Assembly (NCBI GenBank): GCA_003567475.1
Contig: PWZL01000007.1
Location: 1 to 64,000 of the forward strand
Source of the DNA: Gammaproteobacteria bacterium
GTDB lineage: Bacteria > Pseudomonadota > Gammaproteobacteria > Steroidobacterales > PWYM01
Reading direction: 5' to 3'
Length of the DNA stretch: 64,000 nt
Part shown: one piece after another, positions 26,973-38,654 of the stretch
Position numbering within the stretch: position 1 is the stretch's first letter
Layout: each line of letters begins with the position of its first letter
The notes under the pieces: generated by a model
Told to the model about the DNA's origin: nothing
What the model saw: only the letters and a program-made list of their open reading frames with translations
Database searches by the model: none
Translations under genes and position numbers: made by a program

Positions 26973-27482
26973 ATGCGTCACGTCATCTCCATTCTGCTGC
27001 AGAACGAAAGCGGCGCGCTCGCGCGGGTCGCGGCGATGTTCGCGAATCGCGGATTCAATATCGAGTCACTCAGCGTGGCGCCGACCGACGATGAGACCGT
27101 CTCGCGGCTGACGCTGGTGACCTCGGGCCCGGATGACGTGATCGCCCAGATCAACAAGCAGCTCGCGAAACTCGTCGACGTTGTCGCCATGATCGACATG
27201 ACCGCAGGCGATCACATCGAGCGTGAGTTGGGTCTGCTGAAAGTCGCCGTCTCGACCGAGGGGCTCGCGGAGCTCCGCCAGCGCGCCGACAATTTCGGCG
27301 CCCGGGTGCTCGATGACCGCTCCGAGCATTTCACGCTCGAACTCACCGGCAGCGAACAGCAGCTCGACAGCTTCATCCAGACGCTGCCCCCGGGTGTCCA
27401 ACTGCTGGCGGTCGTGCGCAGCGGTCCGATGGCGATCTCACGCGGCGCGCAGCAGCTGGTCGCCCCCCGTCCCGCGGACTGA
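26973..27482 (+). CDS. ilvH: Acetolactate synthase small (regulatory) subunit
   Basis: A 169-aa protein, the IlvH length. The N-terminal ACT domain (HVISILLQNESGALARVA, FANRGFNIESLSV) binds valine for feedback control, and a C-terminal domain of the AHAS small-subunit family follows. It activates and regulates the large subunit encoded divergently at 24947-26809. ATG 26973 gives the family N-terminus; upstream residues in frame are not conserved. proB starts 12 bp downstream, so ilvH, proB and proA are likely co-transcribed. Confidence 0.95.
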   Translation: MRHVISILLQNESGALARVAAMFANRGFNIESLSVAPTDDETVSRLTLVTSGPDDVIAQINKQLAKLVDVVAMIDMTAGDHIERELGLLKVAVSTEGLAELRQRADNFGARVLDDRSEHFTLELTGSEQQLDSFIQTLPPGVQLLAVVRSGPMAISRGAQQLVAPRPAD

Positions 27483-27494
27483 GCGCGCGCCGAC

Positions 27495-28670
27495 GTGGAG
27501 CTTTCCGGCTGGAGTCCGGCGCTCGCCGAGGCTTCCAGGAAGCGGCTGCAGTCGGCTCGCCGCGTGGTCCTCAAGGTGGGTTCGGCCTTGCTGGTCGATG
27601 CCGATACCGGAGCACTCGATGAGACCTGGCTGGTGGCGCTGGCCGCTGACATTGCCCGTCTCCGCGGCCGCGGTCAGCAGGTCATTGTCGTCTCCTCCGG
27701 GGCGATCGCGCTCGGTAGCCGGCGTCTCGGGCTGGCCGTGCGCCGTAACCGTCTCGACGAATCCCAGGCCGCCGCGGCCGTCGGCCAGATCCAGTTGGCG
27801 CGCGCCTGGCGCAACGTCTTGGGCGAACATGAGCTCGAGGTCGCACAGATTCTGCTGACCCTCGATGACAGCGACGATCGCCGCCGTTTCATCAATGCAC
27901 GCAACACCCTGGAGACGCTGCTGCGACTGGGTTGCGTGCCAGTGGTCAATGAAAACGATACGGTGGCGACGGCGGAAATACGTTATGGCGACAACGACCG
28001 GCTGGCCGCGCGGGTCGCGCAGATGATCTCGGCCGACGTCCTGGTGCTGCTCTCCGACGTCGAGGGACTGTACAGTGCCGACCCACGGCTGGATCAGACT
28101 GCGCAGTTCATCGCGGAAGTCGCCCAGATCGATGCGCGGATCACGGCGGTGGCGGGCGGTGCTTCGACCCCGTTCGGTTCTGGCGGCATGGCCACCAAGG
28201 TCGCCGCGGCACAGATTGCCACGGCCGCCGGCTGCGCGATGGTGATCGGTCTGGGCCGGCGTGAAGCGCCGGTGGCTGCACTGGAAGCGGGTCGGCCCTG
28301 CACCTGGTTTCTCGCTGCTGCCTCGCCGGTGGCCGCGCGCAAGCACTGGCTCGCCGGGATGCTGACACCCGCAGGCACACTCGTGGTGGACGCGGGTGCT
28401 GCGCGGGCTCTGGCGGCCGGCAGCAGTCTGCTGCCGGCCGGTGTGTTGCGCGTGGAGGGCGAGTTCGCGCGGGGCGCCGTGGTTCGGCTGGTGGCGACCG
28501 AGGGCCGGGAGATCGGTCGCGGTCTGGTCGGCTACCCGGCTGAGGAGGCTCGACGGATCGCCGGGCACCACAGCCGAGAGATTGCCGATTTGCTAGGCTA
28601 CCGGGGGCGCGATGCGCTGGTGCACCGTGATGACATGGTGCTGGTCAAGGATTTTCCGGAACCCCGATGA
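27495..28670 (+). CDS. proB: Glutamate 5-kinase with PUA domain
   Basis: A 391-aa enzyme from GTG 27495. The amino-acid-kinase domain has [31 protein letters not shown] and the GSGGMATKV motif; a C-terminal PUA domain (~290-380) completes the long form. It phosphorylates glutamate in the first step of proline synthesis and is normally feedback-inhibited by proline. It overlaps proA by four bases (ATGA), so the two proteins are made together. Confidence 0.97.
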   Translation: MELSGWSPALAEASRKRLQSARRVVLKVGSALLVDADTGALDETWLVALAADIARLRGRGQQVIVVSSGAIALGSRRLGLAVRRNRLDESQAAAAVGQIQLARAWRNVLGEHELEVAQILLTLDDSDDRRRFINARNTLETLLRLGCVPVVNENDTVATAEIRYGDNDRLAARVAQMISADVLVLLSDVEGLYSADPRLDQTAQFIAEVAQIDARITAVAGGASTPFGSGGMATKVAAAQIATAAGCAMVIGLGRREAPVAALEAGRPCTWFLAAASPVAARKHWLAGMLTPAGTLVVDAGAARALAAGSSLLPAGVLRVEGEFARGAVVRLVATEGREIGRGLVGYPAEEARRIAGHHSREIADLLGYRGRDALVHRDDMVLVKDFPEPR

Positions 28671-29956
28671 ACGCGAATACGAGTCCTGTTGTCACGACTT
28701 CGCTGGCCGAGACCATGCATCTGCTGGGACGCGCCGCGCGCGAGGCTGCCAGTGTGCTGGCGCGCTGCACCGGCGAGCAGCGCGCCGCTGTGCTGGGCGA
28801 TGCAGCCGCCACGCTACGGGCACGCTGTGCCGACATTCTCGCCGCCAATGCGCTTGACCTCGAAGCCGCCGATCGCAACCTCATCGCCCCGGCCATGCGT
28901 GACCGACTGTTGCTCGACGAGACACGTGTCGAGGCCATGGCCGTCGCCCTCGAGCAGATCCGCGCACTGCCCGATCCGCTCGGTGCGGTGCTGGCGGACT
29001 GGACCCGCCCGAACGGGCTGCGCATCCAACGGGTACGTGTGCCGCTGGGGGTGATCGGGATCATTTACGAAAGCCGCCCCAACGTCACAGCAGATGCGGG
29101 CGCGCTGTGTCTGAAGTCGGGCAATGCGGTGATTCTGCGCGGTGGCTCGGAGAGCTGGCATTCCAGCCGCGCGATTCATGAATGCCTGGTCGCCGCCCTG
29201 CGCGCCAATGCCCTGCCGGAGGCGGCCATCCAGATGGTGCCGACTCCGGATCGTGCTGCCGTCGGCCACCTGCTGGCCGGCCTCGGCGGCACGGTCGACG
29301 TGATCGTGCCGCGCGGTGGCAAGAATCTCATCGCCCGGGTGCAGCAGGATGCACGCGTCCCCGTGATCGGTCACCTCGAGGGCCTCTGCCACGTGTACGT
29401 GCACACCGCGGCCGATCCCGAGATGGCCCGCGAGGTGGTGTTCAACGCGAAGATGCGCCGGACCGGCATCTGCGGGGCGGCGGAGACGCTGCTGATCGAC
29501 GCGGCCTGCGCATCGGCGCTGCTGCCGCCGATTGCCGAGCCACTGCTGGCTGCGGGCTGCGAACTGCGAGGCGACGAGGCGGCCTGCGCGATCGTGCCGG
29601 GCATGACGCCGGCCGCGGCCGAGGACTGGCGCACCGAGTACCTCGATGCGGTGCTCTCGGTGCGTGTCGTCGGCGATCTCGACGAGGCCTTGGCCCACAT
29701 CCGCGAATATGGTTCAGGACATACCGAATCGATCATCAGCGCCGACCCGGTGGCTGCCGAGCGCTTTCTCGCTGAGCTCGACAGCGCCATTCTGCTGCAC
29801 AACGCCTCGACCCAGTTCGCCGATGGTGGCGAGTTCGGCATGGGCGCCGAGATCGGCATCGCCACCGGGCGTATCCATGCGCGAGGGCCGGTTGGCGTGG
29901 AGCAGCTGACGAGCTTCAAGTACGTGGTGCGGGGCGCGGGCCAGACCCGGCCGTGA
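28667..29956 (+). CDS. proA: Gamma-glutamyl phosphate reductase
   Basis: A 429-aa enzyme of the ALDH superfamily. Motifs are [29 protein letters not shown], the catalytic Cys in [14 protein letters not shown], and [20 protein letters not shown] at the C-terminus. It reduces gamma-glutamyl phosphate to the semialdehyde, the second step of proline synthesis. Coupled to proB upstream, and to the lipoprotein gene at 29953 downstream by a GTGA overlap. Confidence 0.97.
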   Translation: MNANTSPVVTTSLAETMHLLGRAAREAASVLARCTGEQRAAVLGDAAATLRARCADILAANALDLEAADRNLIAPAMRDRLLLDETRVEAMAVALEQIRALPDPLGAVLADWTRPNGLRIQRVRVPLGVIGIIYESRPNVTADAGALCLKSGNAVILRGGSESWHSSRAIHECLVAALRANALPEAAIQMVPTPDRAAVGHLLAGLGGTVDVIVPRGGKNLIARVQQDARVPVIGHLEGLCHVYVHTAADPEMAREVVFNAKMRRTGICGAAETLLIDAACASALLPPIAEPLLAAGCELRGDEAACAIVPGMTPAAAEDWRTEYLDAVLSVRVVGDLDEALAHIREYGSGHTESIISADPVAAERFLAELDSAILLHNASTQFADGGEFGMGAEIGIATGRIHARGPVGVEQLTSFKYVVRGAGQTRP

Positions 29957-30426
29957 ACGTCGCGAATCCGCAGTCCGGGCGTGCGGCATTGGCGTCAGGC
30001 CGCTGGCGTCGGGCAGGCGGTGCTGCCATGGTGATGCTGGGTCTCGCGCTCTCCGGCTGCGGTGCGGGCGAGCCGGAGAGTCCCGACGCCGGCCTGCTGC
30101 CGGTCGAGCCCGAGGCGCGCGCGCTGCACTGCTATCTCGTCCTGACGCTGACCATCGACCAGCTCACCCAGTTCGAGGGCACCGGACCGCAGGACGGATT
30201 TCTGGCCCGACGCAGCACCGAGGAGCTTCGCCAGGCGCGCAATCGGGCGGCCGCCGATCTGCCGGAGGCGCTTCTGGAGGACCTGCGCCGGCGTCCAGAC
30301 CCTTGGCTCGACGAACTGCTCGAGGGATTCGATCAGGATGGGGACGGGGCACTGATGACCCGCCAGGAGGTCGAAACCTTCAATACCCATGTTGCGGCCT
30401 GCAGCCGCTATCGGAGTGCACCATGA
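29953..30426 (+). CDS. Small lipoprotein with EF-hand-like loop
   Basis: GTG 29953 overlaps the proA stop; the N-terminus (RWRR then hydrophobic residues) ends in lipobox LALSGC (Cys36). An internal ATG at 30028 would shorten the signal. The C-terminal [16 protein letters not shown] resembles a Ca-binding EF-hand loop (DxDGDG), but the final Glu is one position late, so binding may be weak. The rest is helical and unassigned. Co-transcription with proBA and with the exported protein at 30423 (ATGA overlap) is likely; a functional link with proline is not evident. Confidence 0.75.
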   Translation: MNVANPQSGRAALASGRWRRAGGAAMVMLGLALSGCGAGEPESPDAGLLPVEPEARALHCYLVLTLTIDQLTQFEGTGPQDGFLARRSTEELRQARNRAAADLPEALLEDLRRRPDPWLDELLEGFDQDGDGALMTRQEVETFNTHVAACSRYRSAP

Positions 30427-30869
30427 TTCGTCCGGTTCTCATTGCGCTTGCGCTGCTGGTGCTGTGTGTCCCAGCCAACGCCGGCCTGGAGATCACGCTG
30501 CGGGAGTTTCGCGGCATCGGACACAGCGAGACCGAGGCGTTCTCCGCGTCGGCCCCCTGGGTGATCGAGTGGTGGAGCCGGCCGCCGACGGCCATTGACC
30601 ATGATCCCGCCCATCTGGAGGTTTACCTGTATGACGCGATGACCGGCGAGTTCCTGGGTCGCGTGGTCAAGCATGCTGGCGTGGGTCGGGGCGATATGCT
30701 GATCGAGCGGGGCGGGCGGTTTCGCTTCCGCGTGCAGGGCCAGGCGACACGCTGGGAACTGCGCGTGATGCAGATCGACGAGGAATATGCCGAGCGGCTG
30801 CGTGAGACCCACCGGCCCCGCGGCGGCAGCTCACCGCGTCGGCCGACGCTGCCCGGGCGTACGCCGTGA
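30423..30869 (+). CDS. Exported protein of unknown function
   Basis: A 148-aa protein that starts at ATG 30423 overlapping the previous stop. A Sec signal (cleavage after ANA) precedes a beta-rich domain (~22-120), with tryptophans in PWVIEWWSRPP and a strand pattern FRFRVQGQATRWELRV that suggests a small sandwich fold. A basic Pro/Arg tail follows. No family is recognised. Its last 39 bases overlap the end of the convergent amidase gene. Confidence 0.7.
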   Translation: MIRPVLIALALLVLCVPANAGLEITLREFRGIGHSETEAFSASAPWVIEWWSRPPTAIDHDPAHLEVYLYDAMTGEFLGRVVKHAGVGRGDMLIERGGRFRFRVQGQATRWELRVMQIDEEYAERLRETHRPRGGSSPRRPTLPGRTP

Positions 30870-32522
30870 CCAGTCGCTCACCGTTTCGTAGGCGGCCGCC
30901 GCCTGCAGCAACAGGGCCTCGTCGAATGGCCGGCCGATCAACTGGAAGCCTGCCGGCAGCCCATTGCGCGTGAACCCGGCCGGCACCGACAGCGCCGGTA
31001 GACCCAGATAGTTGACCGGGCCGGTGCAATGCACCAGCTTGGCGATGATGTCCCACATCGCGGCGCCAGCCCCGACATCCGTCTCCTCGATGGTGGGGAC
31101 GGGAATCGCCAGCGTCGGTGCATGCAGGACATCGCAGCGGCCGAACACCGCGTCCACGAACCGTCCGAGCAGGCGCGGGCGCAGCTGCAGCGCCTGGACG
31201 TAGCTCATCGCCGGGATGGCCAGACCGGTTGCAGCCCGGGCGCGGACCTGCGGCGAGTAGGCTCCCCAGTGCTCTCGCAGCCAGTGCTCATGACGGGCTG
31301 TCGCCTCCGCGTAGATCACCGCGCGCCCGAGTTCGGTAAGCGGCTCAGGGTCGGGCAGCGTCACGGGGACCAGACGAGCCCCCAGCGCCTCCAGCGCACT
31401 GAGGCTGGCCTCCATCAGGGTGGCCACCTCGTCGGTCAGATGGGTGCCGAAGTAGTTGGTCGGCACACCGATGCGCAGCCCCTCGATACCCTGGCGACAC
31501 GCGACCTCGAAGTCGGGCACCGGACGGTGCGCCAGATGCGGATCTTGATCGTCGGGACCCGCGATCACGCCTAGCACCCGGGCGCAGTCGCGGGCGTTGC
31601 GCGTGAAGACACCTGCCACGTCCACCGATTGCGACAGCCCCATCAGTCCGTGGCGGCTCACCCTGCCCCAGGTCGGCTTGATCCCGACCAGGCCGCAGAT
31701 TGCGGCCGGCAGGCGCACCGAGCCGCCGGTATCCGACCCAAGACTCGCCGGCACGAGCCCTGCCGCCACGGCCACGGCCGAGCCGCTGGAGGAACCGCCC
31801 GAGATGTAGGCCGGGTTCCAGGGGTTGCGGCAGGGTCCGTAGTGCGCGTTATGGCCGGTCGGCCCAAGCGCAAACTCCGCCATGTGCAGCGCGGCGATAT
31901 CGAGTGCGCCCGCGGCATCCAGGCGTGCGAGGACGGTGGCGGTCACCGGCGCCTGCCAGTCAGCGCGGATGCGGCTGCCACAGGTGCTGATCTCGCCGCG
32001 GCGGTAAAACATGTCTTTGTGTGCGAGCGCTATGCCGTGCAGGACGCCCGGCGGGTCGCCGCGTCGCCGGGCCTCATCCGCCGCCACCGCCGAGGCGAGT
32101 GCCCGCTCATGGTGGATCCGCAACGCGCAGTTCAGCTGTGGGGCGATGGCCTCGAAGTCTGCCAGGCGCTCACGGACGTGAGCTTCCGCGGACAGGTCCC
32201 CGGCGGACAGTGCGTCGACGAGTTCGCACAGCGTGGCTTCGCCGTGCGCGAGGGGCGACGGGGTACCGGCCCTCGGCTCGGGCCGCGGGGGGATGTCGGC
32301 CGCGTCGGCTGGAGCGTCGTGCTGTCGCCGCCGCGAGGCCTCGGCCAGCCGCTGCAGCTCCGCGAGAAAATCTCCCGGCTCGGTGTCGAACAGCGACTCG
32401 CGCGCAGCACGGGCCACCGCGGCCACGGCGTTGGCCGCCCCGGCAGCGATACGGGCGTAGGCATCCGGATCATCCGCCGGCCAGCCGAGCTGGCGGGCAA
32501 GCTCCCGCAGTGCGTCGCTCAT
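30831..32522 (-). CDS. Amidase signature-family hydrolase
   Basis: ATG 32522 (MSDALREL...) is favoured; the open frame upstream is low-quality. The 563-aa product has a ~110-aa helical N-terminal extension, then an amidase core: the catalytic Lys in HKDMF, and SGGSSSGS plus GSDTGGSVRLPAAICG containing the cis-Ser/Ser pair. It hydrolyses an amide or urea-type bond (substrate unknown; related to AtzE, GatA and allophanate hydrolase families). No signal peptide, so cytoplasmic. It stands alone on the minus strand. Confidence 0.9.
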   Translation of the reverse strand: MSDALRELARQLGWPADDPDAYARIAAGAANAVAAVARAARESLFDTEPGDFLAELQRLAEASRRRQHDAPADAADIPPRPEPRAGTPSPLAHGEATLCELVDALSAGDLSAEAHVRERLADFEAIAPQLNCALRIHHERALASAVAADEARRRGDPPGVLHGIALAHKDMFYRRGEISTCGSRIRADWQAPVTATVLARLDAAGALDIAALHMAEFALGPTGHNAHYGPCRNPWNPAYISGGSSSGSAVAVAAGLVPASLGSDTGGSVRLPAAICGLVGIKPTWGRVSRHGLMGLSQSVDVAGVFTRNARDCARVLGVIAGPDDQDPHLAHRPVPDFEVACRQGIEGLRIGVPTNYFGTHLTDEVATLMEASLSALEALGARLVPVTLPDPEPLTELGRAVIYAEATARHEHWLREHWGAYSPQVRARAATGLAIPAMSYVQALQLRPRLLGRFVDAVFGRCDVLHAPTLAIPVPTIEETDVGAGAAMWDIIAKLVHCTGPVNYLGLPALSVPAGFTRNGLPAGFQLIGRPFDEALLLQAAAAYETVSDWSRRTPGQRRPTR

Positions 32523-32697
32523 GGTCCGCAGACGCGCAACGGCGGTCGGGTGGGGGGGGATGACGCGGTCATAAGACTCCTCGGTTCGCCTGCGAGTGGC
32601 TGTGACTCGGTGGGTTCTCGCGGGCAAGAGCATGCCGTGCCCGGGCAAGGTCGGCAACCGCATTGCCAACGCGGCACCTTGGCTTTAGGGTGCCGAC

Positions 32698-33588
32698 ATG
32701 CACGATCAACCGTCTCCTTTCCAGGTGTCGCTACCGGCCCCACGTCCGCTTCCGCCACTGCTCGTGAGCGCACGCGCAAACCTCCTGCTGTTTCTGGCCG
32801 TGACCTTCGGCTGGAGCTGGTCATGGCTGCTCCTCGGGGGGCAGGGCATGTCGTCTGGGCCGGGTGGCCCGTGGCTGTTCATCGCCCTGTTCGGTCCGGC
32901 GGTGGGCGCTTTCAGTGCGGTGATCAGTGAACAGGGCATGCGTGGAGCGGGCCTGCTGCTGCGGCGTCTGGCGCCGCTGGATCTGGGCTGGGGGATGTGG
33001 CTGCTGGCCCTGTATGCGGTCGTGCCTTTTGCCGTGCTGATGGCGCTGGTCGCCAGTCCCGGACATACCCGCGACGCCATTGGCAGCGCGGCGCTACTGT
33101 TTTTTCTGCCGCTGGTGGCCGCCTTTTCTGTGCTGCCGCGGCCGGTTGGCGTCGAGTTGGGCTTCCGCGGCGTCGTACTGCCGCTGTGCCTGCGCCGTTA
33201 TCCGCCGCTGACCTCCGCGCTGTGGGTTGGGGTGCTGTGGACGCTCTGGTTCGTGCCTCTGTGGCGCGTGGGCGCGGGCGACGCGGGCTTGCCTTCGCTC
33301 GCGCTGTTCGTGGCGGTGCATGCCGTCGCGCTGATCTCGATGTCCATCATCCTGACGCTGCTTTACGTGCGCACCGGTGGCAGTCTCGGGCTGGCGATCA
33401 TGGTACATGCTGCGCTGAATGCCGCCGTGCTGCCGTTCCAGGCGCTGGCCGGTCGCGAGATGCTGGCGTTGCCTCCCGTCCTGCCCCATGCGATCGCGCT
33501 GGTACTGACTGCGATCGCGCTGGGGGTCTTCTTCGGGTGGCGCGATCGTCGCGCCGCAGCCCTCAGCCCCGAGGGGCCAGCAGCCTGA
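32698..33588 (+). CDS. CPBP/Abi-family membrane protein, probably catalytically dead
   Basis: A 296-aa polytopic protein (about eight helices) of the CPBP glutamic protease family. Motif 1 reads VELGFRG (residues 152-158) where EExxxR is usual, so the first Glu is Val. Motif 2 reads LWFVPLW (Phe185) where LWHxPL is usual, so the His is lost. Only motif 3 MVHAALN (His237, Asn241) is intact. A protease role is unlikely; a pseudo-enzyme that binds prenylated or hydrophobic peptides is possible. Its 3' end overlaps the convergent APH/AAA gene by 26 bp. Confidence 0.82.
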   Translation: MHDQPSPFQVSLPAPRPLPPLLVSARANLLLFLAVTFGWSWSWLLLGGQGMSSGPGGPWLFIALFGPAVGAFSAVISEQGMRGAGLLLRRLAPLDLGWGMWLLALYAVVPFAVLMALVASPGHTRDAIGSAALLFFLPLVAAFSVLPRPVGVELGFRGVVLPLCLRRYPPLTSALWVGVLWTLWFVPLWRVGAGDAGLPSLALFVAVHAVALISMSIILTLLYVRTGGSLGLAIMVHAALNAAVLPFQALAGREMLALPPVLPHAIALVLTAIALGVFFGWRDRRAAALSPEGPAA

Positions 33589-35128
33589 GGCCGAGCCTGG
33601 CGGCCAGAGCAGTGCCATCCGGCGGGTGTCGGGTGTCGATCCTGATCGCCAGTGCCTGCTCCGCCGGCTCGAGCGGCTCATGGTCGCGCTGCTGTTGTGC
33701 CAGCACGCGCAAGTCGGCTTCCGAGGCATCATGGCCGGCACGGTTGCGGGCCTCGAGGCGTACCCGCAGAACGTCGTCGGGCGCCTGGCAGTCGAGGATG
33801 CGCACGGCAACGCCGAGATGACGGCCGAGTTCCAGGAAGGCACGGCGTTCACGGCGTCTGAGGAAAGTGGCATCCGCGATGGCGGGACGCCCGGCGGCAA
33901 TCACCTCGCGACAGGCCGCCGCTACCCGCGCATAGGTGCGTGAGGTCCACGCCGCCGTGTAGCCGGCGTCACTGCCCAGCAGCCCGGGCGCCTGCTCGGT
34001 GAGCAGCCGCCGGCGTTCCACGTCCGTGCGCACCCGTACCGCGCCGGTGGCGCCCACCAGCGTGGCCGCCAGCGTGCTCTTGCCGGAGCCCGACAGGCCA
34101 TGGGTGAGAATCAGTGTTCCGGGCCGGACCCGGAGTGTCTCCTCGGCCAGCGCCAGATACTGGCCGAGTCGCCGCCGGGCCTCGGGGCCGTCGTCCAGGG
34201 CGGCCACCTTGGCCCGCACCATCGCGCGATAGGCGATAAACAGCGGCAGCAACGGCAACGCGGCATAGTCCCCGCTGCGCTCCAGCCAGGCGTCAAGCAG
34301 CTCGGCGGACAATGCCGGGTACCCACGAGCCGTGAAATCCATCAATGCGAAGGCGATGTCGTTCAGCACGTCACCGGTGCGCAGGGTTTCACTGAACTCG
34401 ATGCAGTCGAATACGCGTATCCGACCCTCCAGCAACAGCAGGTTGCCAGCATGCAGGTCGCCATGTCCGCGGCGCACCCGCCCTGCGCGCTGACGGGCGT
34501 CAAGCAGACCGGCATGCCGGGCAAGCTGGGCACGCGTGGCCGCGGCGACCGCACGGACGGCAGTGTGCAGGCGCGCCTCCTGGACGGCCCCTTCGATCAC
34601 CGTGAAATTGTCCTCGCAGTGTCCGGCGAGTGCCCGCGCTGCGCCGCTCCCGGCGATCACGGCGTCGCAGTTCGCCTGGAAATCCGCCAGTTCGCGCCCC
34701 AGGCGCCGGATCATCGGCGCATCGACCCGCGCCTCGGCCAGTGCGCGGGGCAACTCGGCGTCACCCGGGAAGCGGCGCATGTGGACGCAGACCTCGAGGG
34801 TCGGGCTCGCATCGAACCGAGGCGCCTGGCGCGTGCCGCCGACGGAGCGCACGCCAAGGTAGAACTCCGGCAACAGCCGCCGGTTGAGTTCGAGCTCGCG
34901 CGCACAGGCGGCCTCGCGCAGTTCCAGCCGGCTGAAGTCGAGAAAGCCCAGATTGAGCGGTTTCTTGAACTTCCAGGCTTCGTGCGCCCCCAGCACGATG
35001 ATCGAGATATGGGTCTCGATCGGCGCCGACACCGTTGCCGGCGGGCCGAAGGCCCCTTCGGCCGTCAGCCGTGCGATCAGCTCGCGCAGCGCGTCGACCC
35101 CTGCCTCATCAGGCTCTGACATGCTCAT
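33563..35128 (-). CDS. Fusion of aminoglycoside-phosphotransferase-like kinase and P-loop kinase
   Basis: A ~521-aa protein starting at ATG 35128 (or 35122). The N-terminal two thirds (~30-340) has an APH-like kinase fold: the WKFKKP Lys stretch, HGDLHAGNLLL catalytic loop and VFDCIEF metal site. The C-terminal third is a gluconate-kinase-like P-loop domain with Walker A GLSGSGKST and later DATFLRRRER. This two-kinase architecture is a known but functionally uncharacterised family ('bifunctional aminoglycoside phosphotransferase/ATP-binding protein'). No resistance role should be assumed. Confidence 0.88.
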   Translation of the reverse strand: MSMSEPDEAGVDALRELIARLTAEGAFGPPATVSAPIETHISIIVLGAHEAWKFKKPLNLGFLDFSRLELREAACARELELNRRLLPEFYLGVRSVGGTRQAPRFDASPTLEVCVHMRRFPGDAELPRALAEARVDAPMIRRLGRELADFQANCDAVIAGSGAARALAGHCEDNFTVIEGAVQEARLHTAVRAVAAATRAQLARHAGLLDARQRAGRVRRGHGDLHAGNLLLLEGRIRVFDCIEFSETLRTGDVLNDIAFALMDFTARGYPALSAELLDAWLERSGDYAALPLLPLFIAYRAMVRAKVAALDDGPEARRRLGQYLALAEETLRVRPGTLILTHGLSGSGKSTLAATLVGATGAVRVRTDVERRRLLTEQAPGLLGSDAGYTAAWTSRTYARVAAACREVIAAGRPAIADATFLRRRERRAFLELGRHLGVAVRILDCQAPDDVLRVRLEARNRAGHDASEADLRVLAQQQRDHEPLEPAEQALAIRIDTRHPPDGTALAARLGLRLLAPRG

Positions 35129-35176
35129 CGTGGCTGTTCTACCATGCAGCTTTGCCACTGGCCACTGGGGAGTGCC

Positions 35177-35566
35177 ATGGACGCTTTCAGGGAATTCATG
35201 GGCGCCGTCGGGCTCCTGATCGAAGTCTTTGGTGTGCTCGTGATCGTCATTGGCATGATGATCGCGACCGCGCGTTTTCTGTTTCGCCGCCAGTCGGCAT
35301 CGGTCGAGAGCTACCAGGGTTACCGTCAGGATGTCGGGCGGGCGATTCTCCTGGGCCTGGAATTCCTCATCGCCGGAGACATCATTCACACCGTCGCCGT
35401 GCGGCCGACGCTGGAGAGCGTGGTGGTGCTCGGGGTCATTGTCGCGATCCGCGTATTGCTCGGCATCGCGCTGCACCTGGAAATCGAGGGACACTGGCCG
35501 TGGCAGCCGCCGCATCCAGAGCCGCCTCGCCAGCCGCCAGGCTCCGGAGACGAGCCGGCGCGCTGA
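35177..35566 (+). CDS. DUF1622 membrane protein
   Basis: A 129-aa protein from ATG 35177 (GGGGAG just upstream). Three hydrophobic helices (~8-30, 55-75, 82-105) and the conserved GYRQDVGRAILLGLEFLIAGD core mark DUF1622. The C-terminal tail is Pro-rich. Function unknown. It begins ~50 bp from the divergent APH/AAA gene and ends 14 bp before the convergent uup stop. Confidence 0.85.
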   Translation: MDAFREFMGAVGLLIEVFGVLVIVIGMMIATARFLFRRQSASVESYQGYRQDVGRAILLGLEFLIAGDIIHTVAVRPTLESVVVLGVIVAIRVLLGIALHLEIEGHWPWQPPHPEPPRQPPGSGDEPAR

Positions 35567-35580
35567 CGCGGCCCGCGGCC

Positions 35581-37512
<1,932 letters not shown>

Positions 37513-37616
37513 GGCCTGTGGAGTATACCGCTGGTCTTCCAGCCCTCCGGGGAATCCGGCATGGTGACGGCGTGAACACGGGATATTCAGGCGACGCAAC
37601 CACGGGGTGGGAGTGA

Positions 37617-38654
37617 ATGCACGAAGAGACACTGATCTGGCTGGGCATTGTGCTTTGCGTGAGCCAGTCGGCGACCTTGTCAGGGCTCAATCTCGCCGTC
37701 TTCTCCATCAGTCGCCTGCGCCTGGAGGTCGGTGCCACCCAGGGTGACCGACGGGCGCAGCGTGTGCTCTGGCTGCGCGAGGACGCCAATTTCACGCTGG
37801 TCACGATTCTCTGGGGCAATGTGGCGGTCAACGTGTTGCTGACGCTGCTGGCCGAGTCGGTGCTTGCCGGGGTGGCGGCATTCCTTTTCTCCACGGTGGT
37901 GATCACCTTTGTGGGCGAAATCATCCCGCAGGCCTACTTTACGCGCCACGCACTGCGGGTGGCCTCGCTGCTCTCGCCGGTATTGCGCCTCTACCAGTTC
38001 CTGCTGTGGCCAGTGGCATGGCCGGTGGCCCGCGTGCTCGACCGGCTGCTCGGGCCCGAGGGCATCCCCTGGCTGCGCGAACGCGAGCTGCGTGACCTGC
38101 TCAGTCAGCACGCCGAGGCCGGCACCGAAGTCGGCCGGGTCGAGGCGCGCGGGGCGATCAACTTTCTGGCGCTCGACGACATTCCCGCGGCGCAGGAGGG
38201 CGAACCGCTGGCGCCTGACAGTGTGATCGAACTGCCGTTCGTGGCCGGCCGACCGGTATTCCCGAGCTTCTCGCGTGATCCTGAGGATCCGTTCCTGCGG
38301 CGTCTCGCCGCCTCGGGCAAGAAGTGGCTGGTGCTGGTGGATGAGCGGGCGCGACCGCGCTTCGTGCTGAACAGCCACCGGGCCCTGCGCGAGGCGCTGC
38401 TCGGTCCCCAGCCGCCCGATCTGGCTGGGATGGTTCATCGTGCCCTGGTCGTGGAGGACCCGGCCGAGCCGCTGGGTCGCGTACTGACCCGGCTCAGCGT
38501 GCGCCCTGAGCACTCCGAGGACAACGTCATCGACGAGGATCTGATCGTGCTGTGGACAGCAGGAGAACGGCGGATCATTACCGGCTCGGACATCCTCGGG
38601 CGGCTGTTGCACGGCATCGTGCGCCAGCAGGTACCGGCCCCTGCTCAGGTATAG
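37617..38654 (+). CDS. CNNM/DUF21-domain membrane protein
   Basis: A 345-aa protein preceded by a GGGGTGGGAG site. The first ~160 residues form a CNNM (DUF21) transmembrane domain of three to four helices with GEIIPQAYF, matching the GEIIPK motif of Mg/Co transport-associated proteins. The C-terminal part lies at the place of the CBS pair but is poorly matched to it. Members act in Mg2+ handling. The stop overlaps the convergent aceK end by ten bases. Confidence 0.82.
   Translation: MHEETLIWLGIVLCVSQSATLSGLNLAVFSISRLRLEVGATQGDRRAQRVLWLREDANFTLVTILWGNVAVNVLLTLLAESVLAGVAAFLFSTVVITFVGEIIPQAYFTRHALRVASLLSPVLRLYQFLLWPVAWPVARVLDRLLGPEGIPWLRERELRDLLSQHAEAGTEVGRVEARGAINFLALDDIPAAQEGEPLAPDSVIELPFVAGRPVFPSFSRDPEDPFLRRLAASGKKWLVLVDERARPRFVLNSHRALREALLGPQPPDLAGMVHRALVVEDPAEPLGRVLTRLSVRPEHSEDNVIDEDLIVLWTAGERRIITGSDILGRLLHGIVRQQVPAPAQV

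Noticed and set aside
33563-35128. Aminoglycoside resistance gene
   Set aside because: The APH-like fold is fused to a P-loop kinase and belongs to an uncharacterised housekeeping-type family.
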